From Alloalcanivorax profundimaris (GTDB lineage Bacteria; Pseudomonadota; Gammaproteobacteria; Pseudomonadales; Alcanivoracaceae): a stretch of DNA of 64,000 nucleotides. Where the stretch lies: the NCBI RefSeq assembly GCF_015265435.1, contig NZ_JABJWH010000015.1, positions 1 through 64,000 of the forward strand. The letters run 5' to 3'. The position numbers and the translations under genes were made by a program. The notes under the pieces are model-generated. The model was not told the origin of the DNA. It did not search any database and worked only from the letters and a program-made list of their open reading frames with translations. Positions 43,063 through 52,310 of the stretch are shown here, piece by piece; the first letter of the stretch is position 1; every line of letters starts with the position of its first letter.

Positions 43063-44522
43063 ATGGACCTGCATCGCATCGGCGCCCGCGCCCTGGCGCG
43101 CCGTATCCGTAACAAGGCGATTACCGCCGAGGCCGCCCTGGAGTATTTCATTGATCGCGTGGAGCGGCTGGACGGTCCGCTCAACGCCGTGGTGGTGCGC
43201 CGTTTCGACCTGGCCCGCGAGCGGGCCCGGCAGGCGGATCGGGCGCTGGCCCGGGGCGAGGACTGGGGCCCGCTGCACGGCGTGCCGATGACCGTGAAGG
43301 AAACCTACGAGATCACCGGCTGGCCCACCACCGCCGGTGTGGAGGGGTTGCGCCACCATGTTTCCGAGACCACCAGCCGGGCGGTGCAGCGCCTGCTCGA
43401 CGCCGGCGTGGTGATCTTCGGCAAGACCACGTGCCCGCCTACGCCGGGGATCTGCAAAGCTACAACGACATTTACGGCACCACCAACAACCCCTGGAACA
43501 CGGACCTGACCCCGGGCGGTTCCTCCGGCGGCGCCGCCGTGGCCCTGGCCGCCGGTTTTTCGCCCCTGGAGCTGGGCAGCGACATCGGCGGCTCGATCCG
43601 CACGCCGTCGGCGTTCTGCGGGGTGTGCGGGCTGAAGCCCAGCTACGGGCTGATTTCCACCCGGGGGCACGTGCCCGGGCCGCCGGGGGCGCTGGCCCGG
43701 CGGGATCTGTCCGTGGCCGGGCCCATGGCCCTCAATGTGGGCGACCTGGAGCTGGCCCTGGAGGTGCTGGCGGCGCCGGAGCGGGAGGAGGCTCCGGCCT
43801 GGCGTCTGGAACTGCCGCCGTCGCGCCACCAGGATCTGGAGGATTTCCGCGTGGCCGCCTGGCTGGACGATCCGCGCTGCCCGGTGGACGGCACCCTCAA
43901 GGCCGCCCTGGACCGGCTGCTGGCGGACCTGGGCGAGGCCGGCGTGACGGTGGACCCGGCGGCGCGGCCCGACGGGGTCACCCTGGAAGACGCCTACGAC
44001 GTCTACTATCAGCTGCTGGCGGGCACCATGGGCGTGGGCCTGCCCGACGACCTGTACCAGCGGATGGTGGAAAGCGCCGCCGCCGCGCCGGCGGACGACA
44101 ACGGCTACCAGACCCGCTTCGCCCGGGGCGCCACCCAGTCCCACGCCGACTGGCTGCGCGCCGACGAGCGCCGCCAGGGCCTGCGCCGGGCCTGGGACCA
44201 CTTCTTCCATGATTACGACGTGCTGCTGTGCCCGGTGGTGCAAACCCTGCCGTTCCCTCACCAGCACAGCCCCGGGCCGGATGCCCGGGTGCTGAGCGTC
44301 AACGGTGTCGATCAGCCGTACATGGACATTCTGGTGTGGGCCGGGCTGGCCGGCGGCGTCTACCTGCCGGCGGCCACGCTGCCCATCGGTCTGAGCGCGG
44401 ACGGTTTGCCGCTGGCGGTGCAGATCATCGGTCCTTATCTGGAGGATCGCACCGTGCTGGCGTTCGCCGCCCGGTTGTCCGAAATTCTGGCGCCGCTGCC
44501 ACCAGCGCCACCGGCGGCCTGA
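43063..44522 (+). pseudogene. Amidase, disrupted by a one-base frameshift
   Basis: Amidase-signature enzymes hydrolyse amides through a Ser-cisSer-Lys triad. The N-terminal frame starts at ATG 43063 after GAGGGAGAG and contains the Lys (VPMTVKETYEITGWP). It leaves the family pattern after VIFGKT. The second frame, from about 43430, resumes exactly at VPAYAGDLQSYNDIYGTTNN and holds both Ser residues (TPGGSSGGAAVALAAG, GSDIGGSIRTPSAF). One missing A in ACCAACGTG near 43427 accounts for the break. Everything else is intact to 44522, so this is either a very recent mutation or a sequencing error. The TRAP operon downstream may be functionally linked, but that is not shown. Confidence 0.88.
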
Positions 44523-44559
44523 GCGGCGGCGGTTGGTGGGGTAACAAGAGGAACAAACT

Positions 44560-44567
44560 TGTATACA
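44560..44567. promoter_or_regulatory. Palindrome upstream of the TRAP operon
   Basis: TGTATACA, in the wider context CTTGTATACATG, lies about 150 bases before the dctP start. GntR-family repressors of the FadR type commonly recognise TTGTATACAA-like sites upstream of TRAP operons. No GntR gene is adjacent, so the assignment is weak. Confidence 0.35.
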
Positions 44568-44714
44568 TGACCCCCCCAAAGGGGGCTCCTTGGGAAAAAG
44601 AGGGTATTGGGGAAGGCGAGAGCTGTGCTACATTTCTCTCGCAGTTTCATTTTTTGGCCTTGGTGTTTCGCTATGCGAAATACCCGGGGTGAAAACAACA
44701 ACCAGGAGCTCCCC

Positions 44715-45761
44715 ATGAGTCTGATTCATCGTTTCCGCAAGACCCTCGCGATCGGTGGCTCTGTGATCGCCGTGGCGGCCACCGTTGCCCTCTCCCCGCT
44801 GGCCCAGGCCGCCGAGGACACCATCACCTGGAAGGTCCAGTCCCACTGGCCCGGCTCCAGCAGTTCCTACAAGGACAGCCTGGAACGCATCAAGCGCGTG
44901 ATCGAGGAGCGCACCGACGGCAAGCTCGAACTGCAGCTCTATGAAGCCGGCGCCCTGTTCAAGGCCCAGGAAACCTTCAACGCGGTGAGCCGTGGCGTGA
45001 TCCAGATGGGCACCATTTCCCCGGCCTACGCCCAGGACAAAATGACCCTGGCGGGCATCGCTTCCGGCATGCCGTTTGCTTTCCGCAACGTCTGGGAAGC
45101 GGCCTACTTCCACAAGAACATGGGCTTCGAGGACATGCTTCGCGAGGAAGCGGCGAAGTTTAACGTCTATTACTCCACCGACAAGGTCTACCCCACCGAG
45201 ATGGTTTCCAAGAAGCCGATCGAGAGCTGGGATGACTTTACCGGCCTGAAGATCCGCTCCTCCGGCGCGCTGCAGAAATTCCTTACCGAAGCCGGCGCGG
45301 CGGCCACCTACGTACCCGGCGGCGAGCTGTACCAGGCGCTCTCCAGCGGCGTGGTGGACGGTGCCCACTGGGGCGCGGTGCAGGGCGCGGCCAGCATGGG
45401 CCTCTACGAAGTGGCCAAGTACCACGTGCACCCGGCCCTGAATATCGCCGGCACCGACGCCTTCATCGTCAGCCAGAAGGCGCTCGACAAGCTGCCCGAG
45501 GGCATGGCCAAGATCGTCAAGGACGCCCTCGACGAGCAGTTCTGGGTGCGCACCAACGAGTATCTTTACAAAGAGCAGATTACCCTGGCCAAGGTAATGG
45601 CCGACCAGGGCGTGCAGGTCAACACCATGCCCCAGGACGTCCAGGACAAACTGGCCCAGGTGGCGCAGAAGATGTGGGATGAAGAAGCCGAGCGCAGCGA
45701 CAAGGCCGCCGAAGCGGTACAGAAGCTGAAGGACTTCCTCTCCGACCTGGGTTACCTGTAA
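44715..45761 (+). CDS. dctP: TRAP transporter solute-binding protein, DctP type
   Basis: The 348-residue periplasmic protein has a Sec signal peptide (cleavage at AQA-AED near residue 33). The mature sequence follows the DctP family: QSHWPGSSSSYKDSLERIKR, LQLYEAGALFKAQETFNAVS, the Arg-containing GLKIRSSGALQKFLTEAGA and ALSSGVVDGAHWGAVQGAAS. The conserved Arg of KIRS binds the ligand carboxylate. The pattern is closest to 2-oxo-acid/dicarboxylate binders such as TakP, so the substrate is likely an organic acid. It is the first gene of the TRAP operon. Confidence 0.93.
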   Translation: MSLIHRFRKTLAIGGSVIAVAATVALSPLAQAAEDTITWKVQSHWPGSSSSYKDSLERIKRVIEERTDGKLELQLYEAGALFKAQETFNAVSRGVIQMGTISPAYAQDKMTLAGIASGMPFAFRNVWEAAYFHKNMGFEDMLREEAAKFNVYYSTDKVYPTEMVSKKPIESWDDFTGLKIRSSGALQKFLTEAGAAATYVPGGELYQALSSGVVDGAHWGAVQGAASMGLYEVAKYHVHPALNIAGTDAFIVSQKALDKLPEGMAKIVKDALDEQFWVRTNEYLYKEQITLAKVMADQGVQVNTMPQDVQDKLAQVAQKMWDEEAERSDKAAEAVQKLKDFLSDLGYL

Positions 45762-45777
45762 TTCCGATGTGAACCTC

Positions 45778-45806
45778 CGGGGGCGCCGTTCCGGCGCCCC
45801 CGTTTT
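45778..45806 (+). terminator. Intercistronic hairpin between dctP and dctQ
   Basis: CGGGGGCGCCG / CGGCGCCCCCG with a three-base loop is followed by TTTT. Partial termination or mRNA stabilisation here would give more binding protein than membrane subunits, as is usual for TRAP operons. Confidence 0.7.
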
Positions 45807-45840
45807 CCTTTGATTGATTGAAGCCCCCCGCGGAGGAACC

Positions 45841-46395
45841 ATGTCCTTCCTTCAGAAACTGATTAACGGGGTGACCCGCCTGAATGATTTTCTGGGCCGG
45901 TGGATCGCGTTGCTGGTGTTCGTCATGAGCGCGCTGCTGCTGTTCGAGGTCATCTGCCGTTATGCGTTCGATTCGCCCACCGTCTGGACCACGGAGCTGA
46001 CCCAGTTCCTGTTCGGGATCTACTCGATCATGGCCGGCGGTTACGTGATGGCCCACCGGGGCCACGTCAACGTGGACCTGCTGTACTCGCACATCCCGGT
46101 GCGCGGTCAGGCGATCATCGACATCTTCACCTCCGTGGTGTTCTACATCTTCATTCTGGCGTTCTTGTATTTCGCCACCTCCATGGCCTGGGAATCGATC
46201 GAAAGCATGGAAACCAGTTACTCCGCCTGGAACCCGCCGGTGTGGCCGGTCAAGGCGTTCATGCCGGTGGCCGTGTTCCTGGTGTTCCTGCAGGGCACCG
46301 TGAAACTGCTGCGCGACATCGCCGTGGCCATCAACCCGGCCAACGCCGAGGTGCTCAAGGACGGCATCGACACCGGTGAAGAGGAGCAGATCTGA
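45841..46395 (+). CDS. dctQ: TRAP transporter small membrane subunit DctQ
   Basis: The 184-residue protein has four transmembrane helices. FEVICRYAFDSPTVWTTELT near residue 35 is the DctQ family motif, followed by MAGGYVMAHRGHVNVDLL. It forms the membrane complex with DctM and is driven by a sodium gradient. Its stop shares one base with the dctM start (TGATG). Confidence 0.93.
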   Translation: MSFLQKLINGVTRLNDFLGRWIALLVFVMSALLLFEVICRYAFDSPTVWTTELTQFLFGIYSIMAGGYVMAHRGHVNVDLLYSHIPVRGQAIIDIFTSVVFYIFILAFLYFATSMAWESIESMETSYSAWNPPVWPVKAFMPVAVFLVFLQGTVKLLRDIAVAINPANAEVLKDGIDTGEEEQI

Positions 46396-47705
46396 TGAGC
46401 ATTGAAATGATCACGCTGCTGTTCTTCGGCTCGCTGCTGTTCTTCCTGGTGCTGGGCCTGCCGCTCACCTTCGTGCTGGGCGGTGTTTCGGTGATCTTCC
46501 TGTACTTCACCTGGGGGCCGGATGCCTTCTACATGGTTGCTTCGCAGATCTGGAGCACCATGGGCAACTTCACCCTGGTGGCGATTCCGCTGTTCGTGTT
46601 CATGGCCATGGTGCTGGAGCGCACCGGGGTGGCGAAGGATCTGTATCGCATGATGTACCTGTGGTGGGGCGGCCTGCGTGGCGGTCTGGCCATCGGCACC
46701 CTGGCGATCTGCGCCATCTTCGCCGCCATGTGCGGCATCTCCGGCGCCGCCGTGGTGGCCATGGGCACCATCGCCCTGCCGTCCATGCTGGAGCGCGGCT
46801 ACGACAAGCGCATGGTGCTCGGCTGCATCAACACCGGCGGCGGCTGGGGCATTCTGATTCCGCCCAGCATTCTTATGATCCTCTACTCGCTGATCACCGG
46901 CGTGTCCGTGGGCCAGATGTTCGCCGCGGGCGTGCTGCCGGGGATTCTGCTGATGGTGCTCACCTGTGCCTACATCATCATCCGCTGCTACTTCCAGCCG
47001 GAACTGGCGCCGGCCTTGCCCAAGGAAGAGCGCGCCAGCTGGGGCGAGAAGATGGCCGCCCTGCGCGCGGTGATCCTGCCGATCCTGATCGTGTTCATGG
47101 TGCTGGGGTCCATCATCCTGGGCGTGACCACGCCCACCGAGGCGGCCGCCATGGGCGTGCTCGGCGCGCTGATTTCCGCGCTGGTGTACCGGCGCATGTC
47201 CTGGGAGCTGATGCGGGACGCGGCCCTGCGTACCTTCAAGCTCACCGGCATGATCATGTGGATTCTGTTCGCCGCCCACGCCTTCAGCGCGGCCTATCAG
47301 AGCATGGGTGCCCAGGAGATGATTCAGGGGCTGATCACCGGCATTCCCGGTGGACCCTGGGCGATCATCATTACCATGATGCTGATCGTGTTCCTGCTCG
47401 CCATGGTGCTCGATCCGGTGGGCATCATGCTGATCACGCTGCCGGTGTTCCTGCCCATCGTCAAAGCCCTGGGCTTCGATCCGGTATGGTTCGGCATCCT
47501 GTTCGTGATCAACATGGAGATCGGCTACATGACGCCACCCTTCGGGTTCAACCTCTTCTATTTGAAGGGAGTGGTGCCACCCAACATCACCATGAAGGAC
47601 ATCTACGTCTCGGTGATTCCATTCGTGCTGGTGGAGGTGGTGGGCATCGCCCTGATCATGATGTTCCCGGAGATCGCCACCTATCTGCCGGATCTGTTCT
47701 TCTAG
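46395..47705 (+). CDS. dctM: TRAP transporter large membrane subunit DctM
   Basis: The 436-residue protein is a full-length DctM with about 12 transmembrane helices. GLPLTFVLGGVSVIFLYFTW, AMCGISGAAVVAMGTIALPS, the GGGWGILIPPSILMILYSLI loop and TPPFGFNLFYLKGVVPPNIT are diagnostic. It catalyses Na+-coupled symport of the substrate delivered by DctP. A long perfect inverted repeat follows the operon at 47730-47837. Confidence 0.95.
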   Translation: MSIEMITLLFFGSLLFFLVLGLPLTFVLGGVSVIFLYFTWGPDAFYMVASQIWSTMGNFTLVAIPLFVFMAMVLERTGVAKDLYRMMYLWWGGLRGGLAIGTLAICAIFAAMCGISGAAVVAMGTIALPSMLERGYDKRMVLGCINTGGGWGILIPPSILMILYSLITGVSVGQMFAAGVLPGILLMVLTCAYIIIRCYFQPELAPALPKEERASWGEKMAALRAVILPILIVFMVLGSIILGVTTPTEAAAMGVLGALISALVYRRMSWELMRDAALRTFKLTGMIMWILFAAHAFSAAYQSMGAQEMIQGLITGIPGGPWAIIITMMLIVFLLAMVLDPVGIMLITLPVFLPIVKALGFDPVWFGILFVINMEIGYMTPPFGFNLFYLKGVVPPNITMKDIYVSVIPFVLVEVVGIALIMMFPEIATYLPDLFF

Positions 47706-47729
47706 CGTTCCGGACGCTCCATTCGGGCC

Positions 47730-47837
47730 GCGTTTCGGCGTGGTCCCCCTTCCGGGAACGCCGTGAACCCGTCCATGGGGGCTCCCGTCAAACATCCTGT
47801 TTGACAGGGTCCCGGAAGGGGGACCACGCCGAAACGC
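47730..47837. repeat. Long inverted-repeat element with 28-base perfect arms
   Basis: The arms 47730-47757 and 47810-47837 are perfect complements (beginning GCGTTTCGGCGTGGTCCCCC). The 52-base loop carries a further hairpin TCAAACA-TCC-TGTTTGA. It lies between the convergent dctM and DLH-fusion genes, so it may act as a terminator, but the size and sequence suggest a mobile repetitive extragenic element. Similar stem-loops are known in related marine gammaproteobacteria from general knowledge; this needs a genome search. Confidence 0.8.
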
Positions 47838-47878
47838 TCCGAGGTAGCTTCACGGCGGGTCCCGATCAGGGGCTTTTG

Positions 47879-49114
47879 TTATTTCCCTTCGCTGTCCTTC
47901 CAGCGCGCCATCAGGGTGTTGGAAGGCTGGCTCTCGTCGAGCAGCTTGCGGGCGGTTTCCGCGCCGGCTACCGGCAGGCCCTCGCAGTCCAGCAGGCCGA
48001 TCTGCTTGAGCACGCTGGCCTGATCCCAGTAGATGTGCTCATGGCAGAGCTTGTCGCCCCGGAAGCGAATCACGCCGAGCATGGGGATTTCCACTTTCTT
48101 GCCGGTGGGCGCCACGCCGGGCAGCATCCAGTCGATCTCGCGGTCGTGGGTAAAGCTGAGGATGAACTCGTCCACCAGTTGGGTGGCGCCCACCGTGCGC
48201 GACACCGGCACCAGGGCCATGTCGTCCGGATTGCCGTGCACGAAATGGTTGCGGTAGAAGCGGCTGAGCTGCTGGTAGCCGACGCCGCCGGTCATGGTGG
48301 GAATGTGGTTCACATAGGGCTCGGCCACCATGGTCGCCATGGTGGCGTCCACGTCCCGGGTGGCGAATTCATGCAGGCAGTGCTCGTCCCACAGGGCCGA
48401 CAGGTCGAAGTCCGGGCCGATCTCCCGTTTCAGCGCCGCCATGGTGCGCTCGTGGGCCATGTCGGCGCCGGGCTTGTGGAAATGGTCGCCGCCGGGGCGC
48501 GCGAAGGCGTGGTCCACGCCCGGGTAGACGAAGGTCTCCAGCTTGCTCACCGAGCCGCCCAGGGCGGTGACGATGTGGTTGCGGGTGGCCTCGTCGCAGA
48601 AATCATCCAGTTCGGCGAAGTGCAGCACCAGCCGCCCTTTGATGTGGGCGGCCTCGTCCAGATGCTGCTCGATGCCCACGCCGTAGTAGCCCACGGACAC
48701 CGCCACCCGGGTGCGCGCGGCGGTCAGGTAGGCGAGCTTGCCGCCCAGGCAGAAGCCGACGAAGCCCAGGTCCCCGCCGGTGACCTCCGGGCGCGCCGCC
48801 AGGGTTTCCAGGGTGGCGTCGATGTCGTCGATGGCCAGGTCGATGTCCACGGTCTGGAACAGCTCGAAGGCACGCTGGAAATCCGCTTCGCCGTAGCCCA
48901 GTTCGATGCCCGGCTCGATGCGCCAGAACAGGTCCGGCACCAGGACCACATAGCCCTCTTCCGCGTAGCGATCGGCCACCTCGCGCATGGTGGCGTTGAC
49001 GCCGAAGATCTCCTGGCCGACCACCAGGCCCGGGCCCTTGCCCGCCGGTGGCAGCGCCAGATACGCCCGGAATCGGCCACCGTCCTTCGCGGTGACGTCG
49101 ATGAACTCTCCCAT
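47879..49114 (-). CDS. Dienelactone hydrolase fused to an NTF2-like domain
   Basis: The 411-residue protein has an N-terminal DLH alpha/beta-hydrolase (about 1-235) with Cys122 in GFCLGGKLAY, Asp170-171 and His202 in PGVDHAFAR as the triad, plus the E36 of the GQEIFGVN segment. From about 240 it has an NTF2/SnoaL-like domain (DEHCLHEFATRDVDATMATM, MLGVIRFRGDKLCHEHIYWD). DLH enzymes hydrolyse dienelactones in chloroaromatic degradation or other esters. Fusion with an ester-cyclase-like domain is known but uncommon; the second domain may handle a product or bind a hydrophobic ligand. No aromatic degradation genes adjoin it. Confidence 0.85.
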   Translation of the reverse strand: MGEFIDVTAKDGGRFRAYLALPPAGKGPGLVVGQEIFGVNATMREVADRYAEEGYVVLVPDLFWRIEPGIELGYGEADFQRAFELFQTVDIDLAIDDIDATLETLAARPEVTGGDLGFVGFCLGGKLAYLTAARTRVAVSVGYYGVGIEQHLDEAAHIKGRLVLHFAELDDFCDEATRNHIVTALGGSVSKLETFVYPGVDHAFARPGGDHFHKPGADMAHERTMAALKREIGPDFDLSALWDEHCLHEFATRDVDATMATMVAEPYVNHIPTMTGGVGYQQLSRFYRNHFVHGNPDDMALVPVSRTVGATQLVDEFILSFTHDREIDWMLPGVAPTGKKVEIPMLGVIRFRGDKLCHEHIYWDQASVLKQIGLLDCEGLPVAGAETARKLLDESQPSNTLMARWKDSEGK

Positions 49115-49282
49115 GGTGTTTCCTTATTGTCCGCGGAAAGCGAAAAGCCTAGCAGCGCTTCAGGAAGCTGTCGAAAGGGGAGGGGGGAACCCGGATTCAG
49201 GATTCAGGATGCAGGCGGCGCACGGTGGCCCCCTTCATCCGCGATCGTGTCTCCATGCCGCCGTGGTCCTGTCGCAGGCTCG

Positions 49283-49358
49283 AATCGCGGCTGAACCGGT
49301 ACGCCGCCCGGCCGCTCCTACGGGGGCGGGAATTTGTAGGAGCGACTTCAGTCGCGAT
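49283..49358. repeat. Pair of REP-like palindromes in opposite orientation (BIME-like)
   Basis: A long-form copy (minus strand, 49283-49321, starting GTAGGAGCGGCCGGGCGGCG) and a short-form copy (plus strand, 49336-49357, GTAGGAGCGACTTCAGTCGC) face each other. The same two forms, in the opposite order, occur at 52164-52240. They lie downstream of the AlkK-like gene and upstream of the DLH-fusion start. Confidence 0.75.
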
Positions 49359-49385
49359 CAGGCGTCGCGATCAGGCGTGCCAGGT

Positions 49386-51005
49386 TCAATCGAGGAGGTG
49401 GTTCTCGTACTCGTCGCGCAGTTTGGTCTTGAGCACCTTGCCGGTGGCGTTGCGCGGCAACTCGTCCACGAACACCACGGCGTCCGGCACCTGCCAGGAC
49501 GCCACCTTGCCCTCGAAGCCGGCCAGCACGTCCTGCTCGGACGGATCCTGGCCCTCGGCTTTCACCGCGATCAGCAGCGGGCGCTCGTCCCATTTGGCGT
49601 GCTTGGCGGCGATCACCGCCGCGTCCGTCACCTGCTCCATGCCCATGGCGATGTTCTCCAGCTCCACGGAGCTGATCCACTCGCCGCCGGACTTGATCAC
49701 GTCCTTGGAGCGGTCCTTGATGGTGAGGATGCCGTTCGGGTCCAGGGTGGCGATGTCGCCGGTGGGGAACCAGCCCTGCTTGTGCGGCGCCGGCGTGTCC
49801 ACGTTGAAGTAGCCGCTGATCACCCAGTGGCCCTTGGCGTACAGGTCGCCCTGGGTGTCGCCGTCCATGGGGCGCTCGTTGCCCTCTTCGTCGCCCACCA
49901 TCAGGTCCACGCCGAACGGCGGCCGCCCTTGCTTGGCGCGGATCGCCGCCTGTTCTTCCGGAGACAGCGCCATGTGCTTGTGCAGCAGGGTGCTCACCGA
50001 GCCCACCGGGCTCATCTCGGTCATGCCCCAGGCGTGCAGGGTGTCCACGCCGTAGTCGTCGCGGAAGGTGGTGATCATGGAGGGCGGGCAGGCGGAGCCG
50101 CCGATCACCGTGCGGGTCAGGCTGGGCACCTTCTCGCCGGCCTTCTTGAGCGCGCCGATCAGGCCCTGCCACAGGGTCGGCACGCCGGCGGCGCAGGTCA
50201 CTTCCTCGCTGTTGATCAGGTTCTTGAGGCTGTCGCCGTCCAGGCCCGGGCCGGGCAGCACCACCTTGGCGCCCACCATGGCCGCCGCGTACGGAATCCC
50301 CCAGGCGTTCACATGGAACATGGGCACCACCGGCAGCAGGCAGTCCCGGGCGGTCAGCGCCAGGCTGTCCGGCAGGGCCACGGCCATGGAATGCAGCACC
50401 GTGGAGCGATGGGAATAGAGCGCGCCCTTGGGGTTGCCGGTGGTGCCGGAGGTGTAACACAGGCTGGAGGCGGTGTTCTCGTCGAACTCCGGCCATTCGA
50501 AGCCGTCGTCGCCCTGGGCGATCAGGTCCTCGTAGAACTTCAGGCCGGGCACCTTGGCGGCGGCCTCGTCGTCCTTTTCGCCGAGCAGATAGACATGCTC
50601 CAGCTTGGGCAGCTTGTCCCGCAGGGCCTCGATCAGCGGCAGGAAGGTCTTGTCGATGAACAGGACCTTGTCCTCGGCGTGGTTGAAAATGTAGACCAAT
50701 TGTTCCGGGAACAGGCGCGGGTTGATGGTGTGGCAGACCAGGCCGGCGCCGGACACGCCGAAGTAGATTTCCAGATGGCGGTGGTTGTTCCAGGCCAGGG
50801 TGGCCACCCGGTCGCTGCGTTCCAGGCCCAGACCCAGCAGGGCGGAACCCAGGCGGCGGGCGCGCTGTTCCACCTCTCCCCAGTTGGTGCGGTGCAGGCC
50901 GCCGCCGGTTTCCACGGAAACGATTTCTCCATCGGCGTGGTAACGGGCGGCGTGGCGGATCTGGCTGCTGATCAGCAGCGGCTGGTTCATCATCTGGCCT
51001 AGCAT
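49386..51005 (-). CDS. alkK: AMP-forming acyl-CoA synthetase (AlkK-like)
   Basis: From ATG 51005, with GGGAGAG upstream, the protein has 539 residues. The adenylate-forming motifs are clear: P-loop YTSGTTGNPKGALYSHRS, the A5-type HAWGMTEMSP, GWFPTGDIATLDPNG and the catalytic Lys in LPRNATGKVLKTKLRDEY. It resembles medium-chain AlkK of Pseudomonas alkane clusters, which activates fatty acids from alkane oxidation. It stands apart from alkane hydroxylase genes here, so the chain-length preference is inferred. Confidence 0.88.
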   Translation of the reverse strand: MLGQMMNQPLLISSQIRHAARYHADGEIVSVETGGGLHRTNWGEVEQRARRLGSALLGLGLERSDRVATLAWNNHRHLEIYFGVSGAGLVCHTINPRLFPEQLVYIFNHAEDKVLFIDKTFLPLIEALRDKLPKLEHVYLLGEKDDEAAAKVPGLKFYEDLIAQGDDGFEWPEFDENTASSLCYTSGTTGNPKGALYSHRSTVLHSMAVALPDSLALTARDCLLPVVPMFHVNAWGIPYAAAMVGAKVVLPGPGLDGDSLKNLINSEEVTCAAGVPTLWQGLIGALKKAGEKVPSLTRTVIGGSACPPSMITTFRDDYGVDTLHAWGMTEMSPVGSVSTLLHKHMALSPEEQAAIRAKQGRPPFGVDLMVGDEEGNERPMDGDTQGDLYAKGHWVISGYFNVDTPAPHKQGWFPTGDIATLDPNGILTIKDRSKDVIKSGGEWISSVELENIAMGMEQVTDAAVIAAKHAKWDERPLLIAVKAEGQDPSEQDVLAGFEGKVASWQVPDAVVFVDELPRNATGKVLKTKLRDEYENHLLD

Positions 51006-51243
51006 ATGTGCTCTCCCAGTGCTTGGCGTTGTTGTTGTGAGACTTTCGAGATTTGCCGTATCCGAGGGAGCTGTCAAATCCCGATTGACCAGGGTGCGGT
51101 CGCGCCGGTCGTGTCCGTGTGAAAGGAAACGGGTTTGCCACCCGAAACTGAATAAGCCGGCTTGACCCTCCGGGCCTTGAGCGGACCGGATGCCTGGGCT
51201 AATGTGGCCGCCCTTTCGCCAAGCCGCTTTTCGGAACCCCGCT

Positions 51244-52158
51244 ATGTGGATCAAGAACCTCACCGTTTTCCTGGGCAGCGAGACTTTCGACTGGTCCGCC
51301 GCCGAACTGGAGGAGCGCCTGGACGCGCACCGCTGCCCGCCCTGTGGCCGCCAGAGCCCGAGCAGCGAGGGCTTCGTGCCGCCGCTGAAGAACGAGGACC
51401 GCATGGTGGTGGCCGCCGGCAGCTATTTCTACGTGGTGCACCAGGAAATCACCCGGCTGCTGCCCGGCCCGGTGGTCAAGGAAGAGCTGGACGCCCGGGT
51501 GGAGGAAATCCGCGACCGCGAGGGCCGGCCGGTAGGCCGCAAGGAGCGCTCCGAGCTGAAGGATCAGATCACCTTCGAGCTGCTGCCCCAAGCCTTCACC
51601 CGCTCCCGGCGCACCGGCGTGCTGATCGACCCCCAGCGCCGCCGGGTGATGGTGGACTGCGGTTCGGAAAGCCGCTCCGAACAGGTGGTGTCGGCCCTGC
51701 GCAAGGCCCTGGATTCCCTGCCGGTGACCCGCCCCACGGCACCCTCGGCCACCACCGCCGCCTTCGCCGGCTGGCTGCGCGACCCGCGCGGGCTGCCCGA
51801 CGGCTTCACCCTGGGCGACCGCTGTGAATTCAAGAACGGCGATGGCGCCAGCGTGCGTATCACCGCCCTGGACCTGGGCCGCGACGAGATCCTCGCCCAC
51901 CTGGAGGAGCTGGCGGCGGTGAAGGTCAACCTGGCCTGGAAGGACGAGATCGAATTCGACCTGCAGCAGGATTTCGCCATCAAGCGCCTCAAGCCCCTGG
52001 ACCTGATCCAGGAAAACCTGGACGGCATCAACGCCGAAGACGCCCTGGACGAAATGATGGCGCGCCTGGAGCTCCAGGGCGGCACCCTGCGCGCGGTACT
52101 GGATGCGCTCTACAACTACTTCGAGGTCAAGGCCGAGAGCGGTCCTGGCGCCGACTGA
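51244..52158 (+). CDS. rdgC: Recombination-associated protein RdgC
   Basis: The 304-residue protein follows RdgC over its full length: MWIKNLTVFL at the start, FVPPLKNEDRMVVAAGSYFY, KEELDARVEEIRDREGRPVG, LLPQAFTRSRRTGVLIDPQR and RGLPDGFTLGDRCEFKNGDG. RdgC forms a ring-shaped dimer on double-stranded DNA and limits RecA access. It is divergent from the acyl-CoA synthetase gene. Confidence 0.96.
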   Translation: MWIKNLTVFLGSETFDWSAAELEERLDAHRCPPCGRQSPSSEGFVPPLKNEDRMVVAAGSYFYVVHQEITRLLPGPVVKEELDARVEEIRDREGRPVGRKERSELKDQITFELLPQAFTRSRRTGVLIDPQRRRVMVDCGSESRSEQVVSALRKALDSLPVTRPTAPSATTAAFAGWLRDPRGLPDGFTLGDRCEFKNGDGASVRITALDLGRDEILAHLEELAAVKVNLAWKDEIEFDLQQDFAIKRLKPLDLIQENLDGINAEDALDEMMARLELQGGTLRAVLDALYNYFEVKAESGPGAD

Positions 52159-52163
52159 AGCGG

Positions 52164-52240
52164 ATCGCGACTGAAGTCGCTCCTGCGGCGGCAGTAAGTT
52201 GTAGGAGCGGCCGGGCGGCGTTCCGCTTCAGTCGCGATAC
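52164..52240. repeat. Pair of REP-like palindromes in opposite orientation (BIME-like)
   Basis: A short form on the minus strand (52164-52186) and a long form on the plus strand (52201-52239) share sequence with the pair at 49283-49358. Between the two clusters lie the AlkK-like gene and rdgC. The long forms agree over about 36 of 40 bases. Confidence 0.75.
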
Positions 52241-52310
52241 CCGGCGCCGTCATGGCTACCTGCTCCAGGGCTGGCCCCAACCCGCCAAAAACGCTACAGT
52301 CCCGTCTAAA

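Noticed and set aside
47730-47837. Long inverted repeat as an ordinary rho-independent terminator
   Set aside because: The arms are 28 bases and no T-run follows the second arm; a terminator role is possible but does not explain the size.
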